Shown: positions 1 through 9,892 of the stretch, piece after piece
Layout: each line of letters opens with the position of its first letter
Position numbering within the stretch: position 1 is the stretch's first letter
Assembly: GCF_000400735.1 (NCBI RefSeq)
Contig: NZ_KE007367.1
Location: forward strand, 197,146-261,145
Reading direction: 5' to 3'
DNA from: Acinetobacter tandoii DSM 14970 = CIP 107469
GTDB taxonomy: Bacteria > Pseudomonadota > Gammaproteobacteria > Pseudomonadales > Moraxellaceae
DNA: 64,000 nt
The notes under the pieces: generated by a model
Told to the model about the DNA's origin: nothing
Database searches by the model: none
What the model saw: only the letters and a program-made list of their open reading frames with translations
Position numbers and translations under genes: made by a program

Positions 1-2655
1 ACAGACCTGATTAGAGGCTTCATCTAAAGCAGACTTCAGTTGATTGGCAAATAATACAGTCTCTTCTTCCGTCATCGGAGAGCCATCTTTTTTGGTGACA
101 AAGAAAATATCTTCGGCGCGTTCACCTAAGGTGGCAATTTTAGCAGAGTGAATGTCTAAACCCTGCATCATAAACAGACCACCAATTTTCGCAAGTAACC
201 CAGGATGGTCAAGTGTAGAAATTTCCACCATATTTTGCTGTAACGCTTCGTTTAAGGTTACATCTACCGTATTTTCAATATCAAAATGACGAAGTTGGCG
301 TGGAATACGGCGCTGCATTAATCCTGGATACTTATCGGATTGGCTTAGTGCTGAGGTGAGTGAGTGAATGACTGTAGCTTCTCGTTCAGGATCGGTTAAT
401 AACGTGCCAAAACGGTCTAAAACCACATAGGTATCTAAACTAAACGCAGTGGTTGCAGTAATGATTCGTGCATCCTGAACATCCAGATTCATTCGGTCTA
501 AAATGGCCACAGTGGTTGCGAATAAGTTGGGTTGATCGCGCGTATAAATAAAGATCTGCACGGCATCTTGTGCTGATTTACGATGTGCTCTCATTAATAC
601 CAGAGGTGCAGGATTTTCACCGTGTTCCAATATTGCACGGGTATGCCAAGCAATTTCATCAGCCGATTCTTTAATGAAATATTCATCCCCCAGTTCTTGC
701 CAGACTTTTTCCACATCGGCCAAGGAGAAGTCATTCACCAGCATTTCGCTGGCTGCAAACTTGGTATCTTCAATTAGCATTTGGTAATCCACTGGACGTC
801 CCAAACCTGTACGAATAATGTCGCGGGCATGGGTATACAGTTGACGCATGAGTGATGCACGCCACGAGTTCCATAATTTTGGATTGGTCGCATTAATATC
901 GGCAACAGTGAGGGTATAGAGATAGTCTAAATGCTCCATATCCCCCAGTTTTTCCGCAAAATCTTTGACTACATCTGGGTCGGAAATGTCTTTTTTCTGT
1001 GCCGTCAGTGACATGAGTAAGTGATTGTGAATTAACCAAGCCACCAGTTTGCATTCCCGTTCGGTAAAGCCATGCACGCGGCAGAATTCTATCGCATCTT
1101 CTGCACCGAGTTCACTGTGGTCTCCACCGCGACCTTTGGCAATGTCGTGGAACAAGGCAGCTAAGAATACGATGTCACGACGCGCAAGGCGTTGAAAGAC
1201 TGAACTGACCACTGGAAAATCTTTGGCAAATTCCGGCTCTTTAAAGCGGTTTAAATTGCGTAACAATAGGAGCGTATGCGCATCGACGGTATAAATATGG
1301 AACAAGTCATATTGCATAAGTCCCATAATTTGTCCGAAAGCAGGAATATAATTGCCTAAAACGCCGTAACGCTTCATTGCGACCATGGTGTCGTATAAAC
1401 GGTAAGGTGAACGAATAATCGCCATAAACAAGGCTTGATGTTCTGGATTATCCCGATAGGCTTGATCAATGCGTTTGGCAGCTAGAATCAATAAGCGTAA
1501 GGTTCGCGCGCGAATGCCTTCGATTTCTGGGCGGTTCGCGAGCAAATAGAATAATTCTAAAATTGCACTTGGGTTTTCTGCAAAAATTTTATGGTGTTGA
1601 ACTGCTAACTTACCATCGACCAGTTTGAAGTTGTCATTAATTTCCACAATCTGACGTTCATATTGTGGCAGTCGAGGGGTGATGACCGATTCACTAAAAT
1701 ATGCCAATAACATTTCATTCAGGGTAGAAACCTGCTGCGCAGTACGGTAGTAGCGCTTCATGAACTGTTCAATTGGATAATTAGGTGATTTGTCTTCTTC
1801 ACGCACATAGCCAAACATAGCGGCAATGTCACGTTGATAGTCAAATAATAAACGGTTTTCATCACGTTTGGTTAGGCGGTGTAAGTGATGGCGAATTTCC
1901 CATAAGAAACTCTCGGCTTCTTCGAGCACACCCAATTCAAATTCAGAAATAAAGCCCAAATGGACTAAATCATAAATACGATTGACTCTAAAGTGGCGCT
2001 TTGCAATCCATCCAATCTGGTTAATATCTCGGATGCCTCCTGGGGCATTTTTAATATCAGGTTCTAAATTGCTTTCGGTATTGTTGTGCTGCGCATAGCG
2101 ACGGTGTTGCTCTTCCATCTTTGCATCAAAGAAGGTTTTATCTGTCCATGTTTGTGAAACGATACGACGCGGCCAACGCGCGAGATGTTCATAGCCGATA
2201 ATTAGTCGTGCTTCAATTAGGGTAGTGGCAACAGTGAGATCATTGGTAGCTTCTTCGACACATTGGCGAATACTGCGCACACTGATGCCTGGTTTAAAAT
2301 TGCCAACATCCCAAAGTGAAGAAATAAAAATGGAAATCAGTTTTTCTTGATCTGCGGTAATTTCATCTTCCGACAAGATCATGATATCGACATCTGAGTA
2401 CGGCAGCATTTCACGGCGACCATAGCCGCCCACTGCAAATAGACCGAGTTTGGTTTGATCTAATTCGGCATGTTGCCAGAGAAATTGTAACGCTTCATCA
2501 ATTAGATGAGATCGCGCTAAAATGACATCACGAATGGACTGTCCATGTTCAAAACTTTCCTGTAATTGTTTTTCTACATCGGTACGCCATTGGTTAATTG
2601 CTTGAATATCATGGTTACTTTTGACGTAATTCAACAATGGTAAAGTATTGATCAT
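1..2655 (-). CDS. glnD: [Protein-PII] uridylyltransferase / uridylyl-removing enzyme (C-terminus cut by window edge)
   Basis: Bifunctional nitrogen sensor that uridylylates and de-uridylylates PII proteins in response to glutamine. The frame is open from the ATG at 2655 down to base 1 (885 codons), so only the last few residues should be missing, since the family is about 850-900 aa. Visible domains in order: nucleotidyltransferase with GGYGRRE followed by SDVDIMIL near residues 80-100 (the DxD metal site), an HD hydrolase domain with [13 protein letters not shown], and C-terminal ACT-type glutamine-binding sequence ([25 protein letters not shown]). It starts 26 bp after the purT stop on the same strand, so the two may be co-transcribed. 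No strong ribosome binding site is seen before the start. Confidence 0.95.
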   Translation of the reverse strand, partial: MINTLPLLNYVKSNHDIQAINQWRTDVEKQLQESFEHGQSIRDVILARSHLIDEALQFLWQHAELDQTKLGLFAVGGYGRREMLPYSDVDIMILSEDEITADQEKLISIFISSLWDVGNFKPGISVRSIRQCVEEATNDLTVATTLIEARLIIGYEHLARWPRRIVSQTWTDKTFFDAKMEEQHRRYAQHNNTESNLEPDIKNAPGGIRDINQIGWIAKRHFRVNRIYDLVHLGFISEFELGVLEEAESFLWEIRHHLHRLTKRDENRLLFDYQRDIAAMFGYVREEDKSPNYPIEQFMKRYYRTAQQVSTLNEMLLAYFSESVITPRLPQYERQIVEINDNFKLVDGKLAVQHHKIFAENPSAILELFYLLANRPEIEGIRARTLRLLILAAKRIDQAYRDNPEHQALFMAIIRSPYRLYDTMVAMKRYGVLGNYIPAFGQIMGLMQYDLFHIYTVDAHTLLLLRNLNRFKEPEFAKDFPVVSSVFQRLARRDIVFLAALFHDIAKGRGGDHSELGAEDAIEFCRVHGFTERECKLVAWLIHNHLLMSLTAQKKDISDPDVVKDFAEKLGDMEHLDYLYTLTVADINATNPKLWNSWRASLMRQLYTHARDIIRTGLGRPVDYQMLIEDTKFAASEMLVNDFSLADVEKVWQELGDEYFIKESADEIAWHTRAILEHGENPAPLVLMRAHRKSAQDAVQIFIYTRDQPNLFATTVAILDRMNLDVQDARIITATTAFSLDTYVVLDRFGTLLTDPEREATVIHSLTSALSQSDKYPGLMQRRIPRQLRHFDIENTVDVTLNEALQQNMVEISTLDHPGLLAKIGGLFMMQGLDIHSAKIATLGERAEDIFFVTKKDGSPMTEEETVLFANQLKSALDEASNQVC

Positions 2656-2681
2656 GAACAGTGGTCCGTAATATGTATAAG

Positions 2682-3887
2682 TTAGTTCTGATTCACAATG
2701 ACTTGATCCGCAGCGTGTTGTGCCAACTCACGTGCTTGATCCGTAGTTTCAGCACGTGCAGTAGCAACACCCATACGACGGCGTTTAAAGCCTTCAGGTT
2801 TTCCGAACAGGCGTAAATCAGTATTTGGATTTGCCAAAGCAAGATTTAAGCCAGAGAAGGAAAGATTGGTATCATCCACACCCGCGTAAATGACAGTACT
2901 TGCAGCAATACTGTGGCGAGTTGTATTGACAGGCAAGCCTAAAATGGCGCGAGCATGTAATTCAAATTCGCTTTGATATTGGGAGGCTAAAGTCACAAGA
3001 CCTGTATCGTGTGGACGTGGTGAAACTTCACTAAACCATACTTTGTCACCTTTGACAAACAATTCCACGCCAAAAATACCGCAACCGCCTAAAGCAGTTG
3101 TGACTTTGTGAGAAATTCGTTTAGCTTCTTCCAATGCCACGGCTGTCATGGCTTGAGGTTGCCAGCTTTCTACATAGTCGCCTGAATCTTGACGATGACC
3201 AATTGGGTCGCAGTATTGGGTTTCGATTTCACCTGTTTCGGCATTTTTGGCGCGAACAGTAAGAAGGGTAATTTCAAAATCAAAATCAATTTGCGATTCA
3301 ACAATCACTTTACCCTGATTAACACGACCACCTGTTTGTGCATATTCCCAAGCTGCATCGACTTCGGCAAAGCTTTTTACACGTGATTGACCTTTGCCCG
3401 AAGAAGACATTACAGGTTTCACAAAGTTTGGATAACCAATGTCATCGCAAGCAGCACGGAAAGATTCGAGAGAATCGGCAAAACGGTAAGCGGAGGTGGG
3501 TAAGCCAAGTTCTTCTGCGGCCAAACGACGGATGCCTTCACGGTTCATGGTGAGGTACACAGCTTTTGCAGAAGGAATGATCGTTGCAGTTTGGCTTGCT
3601 TCAATTTCAACTAGAACTTCGGTTGCAATCGCTTCAATTTCAGGAACAATAAGGTGAGGTTTTACTTGTGCAATCAGTTGTTTTAATTCTTCAGGATTTG
3701 CCATATTTAAGGTGTATTGATAATGCGCAACTTGCATGGCAGGAGCATGGTCGTATCGGTCAGCAGCGTGTACTTCGACACCCAAACGTTGCAGTGAAAT
3801 CACCACTTCTTTTCCGAGTTCACCTGACCCTAACAGTAGAACTTTAAATGCAGAAGATTGAAGGGGAGTACCAATAGTCACGCTCAT
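2682..3887 (-). CDS. purT: Formate-dependent phosphoribosylglycinamide formyltransferase
   Basis: ATP-grasp enzyme making formyl-GAR from GAR, formate and ATP in purine synthesis. The N-terminal Rossmann-like part begins [18 protein letters not shown], the ATP-grasp core carries [14 protein letters not shown], and the Mg site is in [17 protein letters not shown]; all are typical of PurT. I chose the ATG at 3887 ([11 protein letters not shown], 401 aa) because AAGGA lies 8 nt upstream; the in-frame ATG at 3896 would place that sequence directly against the start. E. coli PurT is 392 aa. First gene of an apparent purT-glnD unit. Confidence 0.95.
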   Translation of the reverse strand: MSVTIGTPLQSSAFKVLLLGSGELGKEVVISLQRLGVEVHAADRYDHAPAMQVAHYQYTLNMANPEELKQLIAQVKPHLIVPEIEAIATEVLVEIEASQTATIIPSAKAVYLTMNREGIRRLAAEELGLPTSAYRFADSLESFRAACDDIGYPNFVKPVMSSSGKGQSRVKSFAEVDAAWEYAQTGGRVNQGKVIVESQIDFDFEITLLTVRAKNAETGEIETQYCDPIGHRQDSGDYVESWQPQAMTAVALEEAKRISHKVTTALGGCGIFGVELFVKGDKVWFSEVSPRPHDTGLVTLASQYQSEFELHARAILGLPVNTTRHSIAASTVIYAGVDDTNLSFSGLNLALANPNTDLRLFGKPEGFKRRRMGVATARAETTDQARELAQHAADQVIVNQN

Positions 3888-4133
3888 GTGATTCATCCTT
3901 GCGTAAATGGGGTTTTAGCATAGCAGAACTCAGCGTAGTGTTCAGGTATGATTCACATAAAATGATAAGATTGTCGAACAATTTCTTTTAAGTTTACGCT
4001 GATTAGAATCTTAAGTTATAAAAGGAAAATATGATTACTTTCATAAAGTAAGTTTATTTTATATTTTTAGTTAATCACCTGAAAATTGCTCTCAAGTGAT
4101 TAATTGTGCTGTGAATCATTCGTTCAAAATAAA

Positions 4134-4481
4134 TTAAAAATGAAAAGGCATATAGGTATAAACCAAGCCGTAGGTCAAAGCAGCAGTTAATGTTGCAGGG
4201 ACAATTTTCTTAAATTTGAAATATAAGCCCGTCAGAACCAGAAACCCTATCAGCATTGCTAAACTTTTGTTGGGTGTTTCTAACAGTGGAGGAAGTGTCG
4301 CAACGACCAACATGGAGCTAATAGCTGAAATCCCAATCGAGCCCAAGGCAATTTTTAACCACAATGCACCGCGCTTTTGCGAATTTTGTTGAAACTTCTG
4401 AATGACAAAAAAAGGACCAAAACGTGAGGCAAAATTTGCAATACCGACCACAATTCCTACCAATATGATTTCAAGATTCAT
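4134..4481 (-). CDS. azlD: AzlD-type branched-chain amino acid exporter small subunit
   Basis: Small hydrophobic protein of 115 aa with about four predicted membrane segments, the usual size and pattern of AzlD/YgaH proteins, which pair with AzlC to export branched-chain amino acids or analogues. The start at 4481 (MNLEIILVGIVVGIANF) has AGGAG 7 nt upstream and overlaps the azlC stop by 11 bp, so translation is probably coupled. The SRFGPFFV motif near residue 20 matches the family. A longer frame begins at 4565, but that extension lies inside azlC and is unlikely. The substrate is inferred from the family only. Confidence 0.8.
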   Translation of the reverse strand: MNLEIILVGIVVGIANFASRFGPFFVIQKFQQNSQKRGALWLKIALGSIGISAISSMLVVATLPPLLETPNKSLAMLIGFLVLTGLYFKFKKIVPATLTAALTYGLVYTYMPFHF

Positions 4482-5229
4482 GTGATGCTCCTGTAAGTTC
4501 TGCATCATGTTGTTTGAGGACATAGTGCTTAAACAAACCTGCAAATATACCTGATGAAATACCAATGAAAATTGCCGCAGAGAGATCTATGAAATAGCAG
4601 GCGATCGCAGATACTAAAATAGTCACACTGACCACAAAGGTATGTTTTTTCTCAAAAGCAGCCAATAGGAAACTGAGGAATAGCGCGGGTAATAAGAAAT
4701 CTAGTGCCGCCTGCAGAAATAGCGGTAGATTGCCGACTTGATCAGCAAACAGTCCACCCAAGAATGAGCCAGTTGCCCAAGATAACCAGCTAAATAAACT
4801 CAGTCCCAACATCCAAGATTCAGACCATTCTTGGCGTCGTTGAGAGAGTTTGATCATGCCTGAAGCAAATACCTCATCTGTCAGTCCCCACGCCCAAATT
4901 GCGGTTTTTTTCAAATTCAAACGATCTTGAATTAAATTTTGTAGGGCAGGTCCATATAGTAAGTGACGAATGTCCAAGGCAATGACAGTCAGTGCCGTCA
5001 TCCAGATGGAGGTTCCACTACCGAGTAGTGCAACCACCAGAAATTGGCTGGCACCCGCATACATGGTACAAGAGAGAAATAAGGCTTCCCAAGCACTAAA
5101 GCCAAACTGTGTTGCGGAAACCCCAAATGCAAAAGATACAGGTAAATAAGTAAAGATAATTGCTTGGCTATCTTTGGCACCTTGCCAAAAGCCCGCTGTT
5201 TGCGTGGGTGTTAATTTGTGTTGTGACAC
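4471..5229 (-). CDS. azlC: AzlC family branched-chain amino acid exporter large subunit
   Basis: Polytopic membrane protein of 252 aa from the GTG at 5229, with the AzlC hallmarks PVSFAFGVSATQFGFSAWEA and SCTMYAGASQFL near the N-terminus and ALDIRHLLYGPAL in the middle. In characterised systems AzlC is the large subunit of an amino acid exporter with AzlD. The GTG is preferred because AAGGTG lies about 6 nt upstream; a frame starting 33 nt earlier (5262) has no such signal and adds 11 unlikely residues. It overlaps the start of azlD. No Lrp-type regulator is adjacent. Confidence 0.85.
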   Translation of the reverse strand: MSQHKLTPTQTAGFWQGAKDSQAIIFTYLPVSFAFGVSATQFGFSAWEALFLSCTMYAGASQFLVVALLGSGTSIWMTALTVIALDIRHLLYGPALQNLIQDRLNLKKTAIWAWGLTDEVFASGMIKLSQRRQEWSESWMLGLSLFSWLSWATGSFLGGLFADQVGNLPLFLQAALDFLLPALFLSFLLAAFEKKHTFVVSVTILVSAIACYFIDLSAAIFIGISSGIFAGLFKHYVLKQHDAELTGASHES

Positions 5230-5330
5230 GACACACCTTGTTAGAGTTAAACGATAGGTCAAATAAGATTGTGTATTGTAGCCGAATTTACTAGCATAGT
5301 GCTTACTCGATTGTTGCGGTGATTCCCTAA

Positions 5331-5816
5331 ATGCGAATACTTAGAGCGCCTGTGCTTGTTGTTTCTGTAATAAGTAGTGCTTTGTTTTTACAAGGTTGTG
5401 GTCAATCTTCAGATCATGCTGAAAAGAAAGCAGAAATTAAAGCTGCGCCTAAATTGACCAATGATGCGACCACTTATGCACATGAAGCATGGCGATTCAT
5501 GAACGAGGCGGATCCTTATGTATATCGCAAGCAACGTAATTTAATAGAAGAAAAGGTACGTAAACCTGCGCGAAAACTCAGTACTGATTGGCGTATTAAC
5601 GTCAAAATGACAGATTCGGTCACCGAAGGAAAATATGCATTGTGTCGTAAAGCTTTGACCAGTTTAGATGTTTGGGCGCGTGAAACCATGGAAAACTCAG
5701 CGACAGTTTCTCAGACAAAAGCGGATTACGAACGAGACAAAGCACAATGTAAAGATGCACTAGAGCATCCAGAGTTAGGTAACACCGATCCAAAGAAAAA
5801 AGCTTTTAGTTCGTAA
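5331..5816 (+). CDS. Small predicted lipoprotein of unknown function
   Basis: 161 aa, transcribed away from azlCD. Residues 1-22 form a lipoprotein signal peptide with lipobox LQGC and Cys23 as the lipidated residue, followed by Gly24 and no Asp at +2, which suggests outer-membrane sorting. The mature part is charged and mostly alpha-helical in character, with two further cysteines (CRKALTSLD and AQCKDALEH) that could form a disulfide. I do not recognise a named domain. Its 5' region is short (about 100 bp from azlC), so the promoters are divergent and close. Confidence 0.75.
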   Translation: MRILRAPVLVVSVISSALFLQGCGQSSDHAEKKAEIKAAPKLTNDATTYAHEAWRFMNEADPYVYRKQRNLIEEKVRKPARKLSTDWRINVKMTDSVTEGKYALCRKALTSLDVWARETMENSATVSQTKADYERDKAQCKDALEHPELGNTDPKKKAFSS

Positions 5817-5994
5817 AAGTTGAAGATCTAAAGCGGCATTGTAGTCTTGAAGATTGCAATGCTGTTATCCAATCAATAACGACAATAATAGAAAATAACA
5901 CTGATTTGATTAATTTAATGCATTATCCTAATATGATAAAAGGTGTATAATTTATGTGAAAATTAACATTAAATAGCAATAAGGTTATCGTCTC

Positions 5995-6168
5995 ATGCGT
6001 AAATTATCGATCTTCGGTTTTAGTCTGTTCTGTTTATTCAGTTCCACCGTAAATGCTCAGGTTGTGCAGCCTAAACCGCATGTGGCTTTGCATCATGCTG
6101 TGGCACACGAAGTTGCACCTTGCACCAATGGCTTTGATGAGGTCAATGTCTGTCAATTAAACTCTTAG
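5995..6168 (+). CDS. Small secreted peptide with signal sequence (57 aa)
   Basis: Short open frame MRKLSIFGFSLFCLFSSTVNA followed by a mature part of about 36 aa containing a His-rich stretch (HVALHHAVAHE) and two cysteines. The N-terminus is a typical Sec signal peptide (basic n-region, Phe/Leu-rich core, VNA cleavage motif). AAGG lies about 11 nt before the ATG. The composition argues against a random frame, but no family is recognised. A hairpin follows about 40 nt downstream. Confidence 0.55.
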   Translation: MRKLSIFGFSLFCLFSSTVNAQVVQPKPHVALHHAVAHEVAPCTNGFDEVNVCQLNS

Positions 6169-6206
6169 TTGAGCTGCTTTTTGGTGCATGTATTTGAATA
6201 TGCATA

Positions 6207-6234
6207 TTTATGGTGAAAAGTTTTGCACCATAAA
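6207..6234. terminator. Candidate terminator hairpin between convergent genes
   Basis: Inverted repeat TTTATGGTG / CACCATAAA with a 10-nt A/T-rich loop. It lies between the small secreted peptide gene (plus) and the Crp/Fnr gene (minus), and the A/T-rich outer arms could supply U-tracts in both directions. Confidence 0.45.
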
Positions 6235-6256
6235 ATGACAGTTGATGTTAGTGAAA

Positions 6257-6958
6257 TCAACTCTGTCGAGTATGTGCCAAGCGATGTAATTGTTCCTGAT
6301 CTAAAATTTCAATTTTTTTAAATGCCAGATTTAACACCCCCAGTTTTTCTAAAGCCTGCAATTCCTGATTCACCGTTTGCCGTGAGCAAGTTAGCATCTG
6401 CGCAAGTTGTTCTTGACTGAGTTGAATGACATTTTTTTCAATCAGTACATGATTGCCATAGCCTTGTAAAATCAGCATTAATCGTAGAGCAAGCCGTTGT
6501 CTGATGGTCTGAGTTTGAATTGAAATCAGCTCTAAAAAGGCAATACGTAATTTCTGGCTGGTGAGTTGAGCAATATGAAACCAGAACTGAGACTGTGTAG
6601 TGACTAAAGTGTGGATAGCCGCACTAGGAATATGCAGGATTCGTGTTTTTTGAATCGCAATGGCATCGTGGGAGCGCGGTTGCTGATCAATTAAAGAGAT
6701 TTCACCGAACCACATGATGGGTTCTGCAATTGCAGCAATAGATTCTGTACCTTCAATATCGACATAACCTAAGCGTACTGCACCATTGAGTACCGCATAG
6801 ATTCCATCAAAAGTATCTCCAGAATAAAAAATAGCTTGTTCTTTCTGATAGTGCTGTATAAGCGCATGTTCCTGAATAAACTGCTGAAAGGGGAGCGGTA
6901 ATTCAGAATACCAACGGTTATTGGCAAGATGTTGAAGATCATCCATTTGCAGTGTCAT
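6257..6958 (-). CDS. Crp/Fnr family transcriptional regulator
   Basis: 233 aa. The N-terminal cyclic-nucleotide-binding-like beta roll (about residues 25-140; YSGDTFDGIYAVLNGAVRLG, WFGEISLID) is followed by a dimerisation helix and a C-terminal Crp-type winged HTH (about 150-225; LSQEQLAQMLTCSRQTVNQEL). There is no Fnr-type four-cysteine cluster at the N-terminus, so oxygen sensing through FeS is unlikely. The ATG at 6958 has AAGGAT 5 nt upstream. Transcribed divergently from the DUF962 gene. Its targets cannot be told from the sequence. Confidence 0.85.
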   Translation of the reverse strand: MTLQMDDLQHLANNRWYSELPLPFQQFIQEHALIQHYQKEQAIFYSGDTFDGIYAVLNGAVRLGYVDIEGTESIAAIAEPIMWFGEISLIDQQPRSHDAIAIQKTRILHIPSAAIHTLVTTQSQFWFHIAQLTSQKLRIAFLELISIQTQTIRQRLALRLMLILQGYGNHVLIEKNVIQLSQEQLAQMLTCSRQTVNQELQALEKLGVLNLAFKKIEILDQEQLHRLAHTRQS

Positions 6959-7052
6959 GGGTATCCTTATTTTTTGAATTGTCGGCTAGGTGACAACTAT
7001 AAAAATGATTTTTTTATATAGTGAGTTTATGCATCTTACAAGGACGATCCCA

Positions 7053-7583
7053 ATGAGTAAATTAGAACAACTTTTAAGCCAGTATGCGGCTTATCATCTT
7101 GATCATAAAAATATTTTAACGCACTTTGTCGGGATTCCGCTGATTGTGTTCTCCATTATGTGTTTGACTGCACGGGCAGGGTTTCACTTTTCAGGATTTG
7201 AAATCACCTTAGCCTTGGTCTTGATTATAGTGAGTTGTGTGTATTATTTGAAATTAGATCTCTGGTTTGGCTGTATCATGTTATTGCTATTTTCTGCGGT
7301 CTATCCTTTGGCATTAAAGATTGCTGGTTTTGGTTTGGCGGCGTGGTTAATGCTCAGTATTGGTATTTTTGTGGTGGGCTGGGTATTTCAGTTTGTAGGA
7401 CATTTTTATGAAAAGAAAAAACCAGCCTTTCTCGATGATTTAGTTGGTTTGATCATTGGTCCGTTATTCGTATTAGCCGAAGCGATATTTATGATGGGCT
7501 TTAGACAAGAATTGCAACAACGTATATTGGAACAGGCACGAAAGCAACGTGCAGCGATGGATACGAAACCAGTTCAGATTTAG
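7053..7583 (+). CDS. Mpo1-like/DUF962 membrane protein
   Basis: 176 aa from the ATG at 7053 (MSKLEQLLSQYAAYHLDHKN), chosen because AAGGA is 8-9 nt upstream; the longer frame from 6990 lacks a clear ribosome site. HLDHKNILTHFVGIPLIVF near residues 16-35 and FVGHFYEKKKPAFL near 125-140 are the conserved His-containing motifs of the DUF962/Mpo1 (YGL010w) family. In yeast Mpo1 is an Fe-dependent dioxygenase acting on 2-hydroxy fatty acids. About four membrane segments are visible. The bacterial function is inferred from the family only. Confidence 0.8.
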   Translation: MSKLEQLLSQYAAYHLDHKNILTHFVGIPLIVFSIMCLTARAGFHFSGFEITLALVLIIVSCVYYLKLDLWFGCIMLLLFSAVYPLALKIAGFGLAAWLMLSIGIFVVGWVFQFVGHFYEKKKPAFLDDLVGLIIGPLFVLAEAIFMMGFRQELQQRILEQARKQRAAMDTKPVQI

Positions 7584-7651
7584 TCTTTAAATTTAGCCTG
7601 CCCAATGCTTTGCATGATTGATAGAGACGCATTCGGCAGGATTCTTCAACG

Positions 7652-7780
7652 TTAGAATGCATTTAAGGATGTTGCCACTTTATAAATGCAAAGTAAGGCA
7701 CCACTTAGCAAAATAAGTATTCCCAATATAAAGCGTAGTTGATGAAATGCGGTCATAGGTAGGTCAGTGGCTGCGTACAT
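7652..7780 (-). CDS. Possible 42-aa single-pass membrane protein downstream of sodA
   Basis: The ATG at 7780 begins one base after the sodA TAA stop, so ribosomes could reinitiate there. The peptide ends with one hydrophobic segment (FILGILILLSGALLCIYK). There is no independent ribosome site, and the same frame stays open upstream inside sodA in another phase, so it may be chance. Listed because the position suggests coupling. Confidence 0.35.
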   Translation of the reverse strand: MYAATDLPMTAFHQLRFILGILILLSGALLCIYKVATSLNAF

Positions 7781-7781
7781 A

Positions 7782-8393
7782 TTACTGAATGGCCTGTTCA
7801 TAACGTTGGTTGACTTCTTGCCAGTCGACAACATTAAAAAAAGCTGAAATATATTCGGGTCGTCTGTTCTGATATTTCAGGTAATAGGCATGTTCCCATA
7901 CATCGAGTGCTAAAACGGGCGTGTGACCCTGCATGAGTGGCGAGTCCTGATTGGCACTGCTCTCTACCAATAATTTTTGATCTGGAGTAACGGTTAACCA
8001 AGCCCATCCACTACCAAAGCGGGTGAGTGCCGCTTTAGTAAAATCTTCTTTAAAGTTGTCAAATCCACCCAGTTCAGCCTCTATCGCTACCGCAATTTTG
8101 CCTATAGGTTGTCCACCGCCTTGAGGACTCATAACAGTCCAGAATAAGCTATGGTTGGCATGTCCACCTGCGTTGTTGATGATATTGTTTTTGAGTTGTG
8201 TAGGAACATTATTTACCTGAGTGACTAATTGCTCCACAGTTAAGTTTTCCCACGGTGTCCCTTCAATGCCTGCATTAATATTATTGATGTAAGTCTGATG
8301 ATGCTTACTATGATGAATTTCCATGGTTTTCGCATCAATATGCGGTTCGAGTGCATCATAGGCATAAGGTAAATGGGGAAGGGTATAAGCCAT
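7782..8393 (-). CDS. sodA: Superoxide dismutase, Mn-type
   Basis: 203 aa, full length. Converts superoxide to hydrogen peroxide and oxygen. Metal ligands are visible: His27 (MEIHHSKHH), His81 ([10 protein letters not shown]), Asp164 and His168 (DVWEHAY). Gln149 in SSANQDSPL together with GGH at 77-79 is the arrangement of Mn-SODs; Fe-SODs carry the key Gln near position 70. It is therefore sodA-like, although Acinetobacter SODs are often labelled sodB. AAGGA precedes the ATG by 8 nt. A Fur box lies about 70-95 bp upstream, consistent with iron-repressed Mn-SOD expression. Confidence 0.93.
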   Translation of the reverse strand: MAYTLPHLPYAYDALEPHIDAKTMEIHHSKHHQTYINNINAGIEGTPWENLTVEQLVTQVNNVPTQLKNNIINNAGGHANHSLFWTVMSPQGGGQPIGKIAVAIEAELGGFDNFKEDFTKAALTRFGSGWAWLTVTPDQKLLVESSANQDSPLMQGHTPVLALDVWEHAYYLKYQNRRPEYISAFFNVVDWQEVNQRYEQAIQ

Positions 8394-8461
8394 AGCATCA
8401 TCCTTTCAATCTAAGTTTTTAGTTATGCATAGGAGTGTAGGCGATGTTGGATTTAATGTAA

Positions 8462-8488
8462 ATATAATGATAATTATTATCATTATAT
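8462..8488. promoter_or_regulatory. Fur box upstream of sodA
   Basis: Perfect 27-bp inverted repeat (13-1-13) whose core TGATAAT-T-ATTATCA matches the 7-1-7 Fur consensus. It lies 69 bp upstream of the sodA start. Fur repression of Mn-SOD is established in enterobacteria; here it is inferred from the site. Confidence 0.8.
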
Positions 8489-8640
8489 TTATCAAATAAA
8501 GCTTTGCTTAACCTGAGTCACTTATGTTTGAATGATGTTAAAGATTTCAGGCGACAGAAACGGGAGGGGCACTTTGCATCTTATGTACACGAAGTTAAGT
8601 GTTGTTGTTGCTGAGCTTGGTTAACTCCTATTTAGGATAT

Positions 8641-8670
8641 AAAAAAGCCAGTGATAACACTGGCTTTTTT
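8641..8670 (-). terminator. Rho-independent terminator of ychF
   Basis: AAAAAAGCCAGTG, 4-nt loop ATAA, CACTGGCTTTTTT: a perfect stem with U-tracts on either strand, 18 bp past the ychF stop. Confidence 0.9.
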
Positions 8671-8687
8671 GAAACATCTAAATGAAA

Positions 8688-9779
8688 TTAGACATTGAAA
8701 CGGAAATGTAAAACGTCGCCGTCTTGTACCACGTAAGTTTTACCTTCTAGACGCCATTTACCAGCTTCTTTTGCACCCGCTTCGCCGTTGTATTGAATGA
8801 AGTCATCATAAGCAATACATTCAGCACGGATAAAGCCTTTTTCGAAGTCAGTGTGAATGACACCCGCAGCTTGTGGTGCAGTTGCACCAACTTTTACAGT
8901 CCAAGCACGTACTTCTTGTACGCCTGCCGTGAAGTAAGTTTGTAAGCCAAGGAGTGAGTAACCTGCACGGATCACCACGTTCAGACCAGGCTCTTCCATA
9001 CCCATCGCTTCAAGGAATTCAGCACGGTCTTCATCTTCAAGCAATGAAATTTCAGCTTCGATTTGGTTGCAAAGAGGAACTACAATTGCATTTTCTTCAG
9101 CAGCAAGTTTTTTCACTGCGTCTAAATGCGGGTTGTTTTCAAAACCATCTTCAGCCACATTGGCAATGTACATGGTTGGTTTTAAAGTCATTAAACCAAA
9201 ACCACGCACCAATTTACGCTCATCGTCATCAAGCGTAGCAGCACGAGCTGGTTTGCCTTCATCTAATAAAGGTAGAATTTTGTCTAAAACCGCTTTCGTT
9301 GCAATCGCATCTTTATCACCACTTTTTGCTGATTTTGCTAAACGTGTAACGGCTTTGGTTACAGTTTCTAAGTCAGCAAGTGCAAGTTCAGTATTGATAG
9401 TAGCAATATCATCTAAGGGGTCAATTTTACCATTCACATGAATGACGTTTTCATCTTCAAAACAACGAACCACGTGTGCAATCGCATCAGTTTCACGGAT
9501 GTTGGCAAGGAATTGGTTACCTAAACCTTCACCTTTAGACGCGCCAGCAACCAAACCTGCGATGTCTACAAATTCCATTGTGGTTGGAAGTACACGTTGT
9601 GGCTTTACGATGGCAGTTAATTTGTCTAAACGTAAATCTGGAACAGGAACAATCCCTGTGTTTGGTTCAATGGTACAGAACGGAAAGTTTTCTGCCGCAA
9701 TTGCTGCTTTAGTTAACGCATTGAAAAGGGTAGATTTACCAACGTTCGGCAAGCCGACAATACCGCAATTAAAACCCAT
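8688..9779 (-). CDS. ychF: Redox-regulated ATPase YchF (OLA1 family)
   Basis: 363 aa from the ATG at 9779 (MGFNCGIVG), the conserved start and exact length of the family; a GTG 12 nt earlier (9791) is less likely. P-loop [11 protein letters not shown] lies near residues 8-18, switch [21 protein letters not shown] follows, and the C-terminal TGS domain ends [14 protein letters not shown]. YchF is an Obg-related P-loop protein that prefers ATP and associates with ribosomes. An Acinetobacter-type spacer and no other genes lie between it and the met operon downstream on the same strand. Confidence 0.95.
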   Translation of the reverse strand: MGFNCGIVGLPNVGKSTLFNALTKAAIAAENFPFCTIEPNTGIVPVPDLRLDKLTAIVKPQRVLPTTMEFVDIAGLVAGASKGEGLGNQFLANIRETDAIAHVVRCFEDENVIHVNGKIDPLDDIATINTELALADLETVTKAVTRLAKSAKSGDKDAIATKAVLDKILPLLDEGKPARAATLDDDERKLVRGFGLMTLKPTMYIANVAEDGFENNPHLDAVKKLAAEENAIVVPLCNQIEAEISLLEDEDRAEFLEAMGMEEPGLNVVIRAGYSLLGLQTYFTAGVQEVRAWTVKVGATAPQAAGVIHTDFEKGFIRAECIAYDDFIQYNGEAGAKEAGKWRLEGKTYVVQDGDVLHFRFNV

Positions 9780-9892
9780 GAAATGACTCACAACGTATTA
9801 TTTAAAAATTGGCGCTGATTTTACATGAAAGCCATGACAAAGTCAGGTCATGGCTCGTATCTTTCTTTTCAACACCTTCAAGTGCATGATTG

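Noticed and set aside
9067..9786. Long open frames on the plus strand opposite ychF
   Set aside because: Mirror frames of a well-supported gene, with low-complexity Ser/Ala-rich translations.
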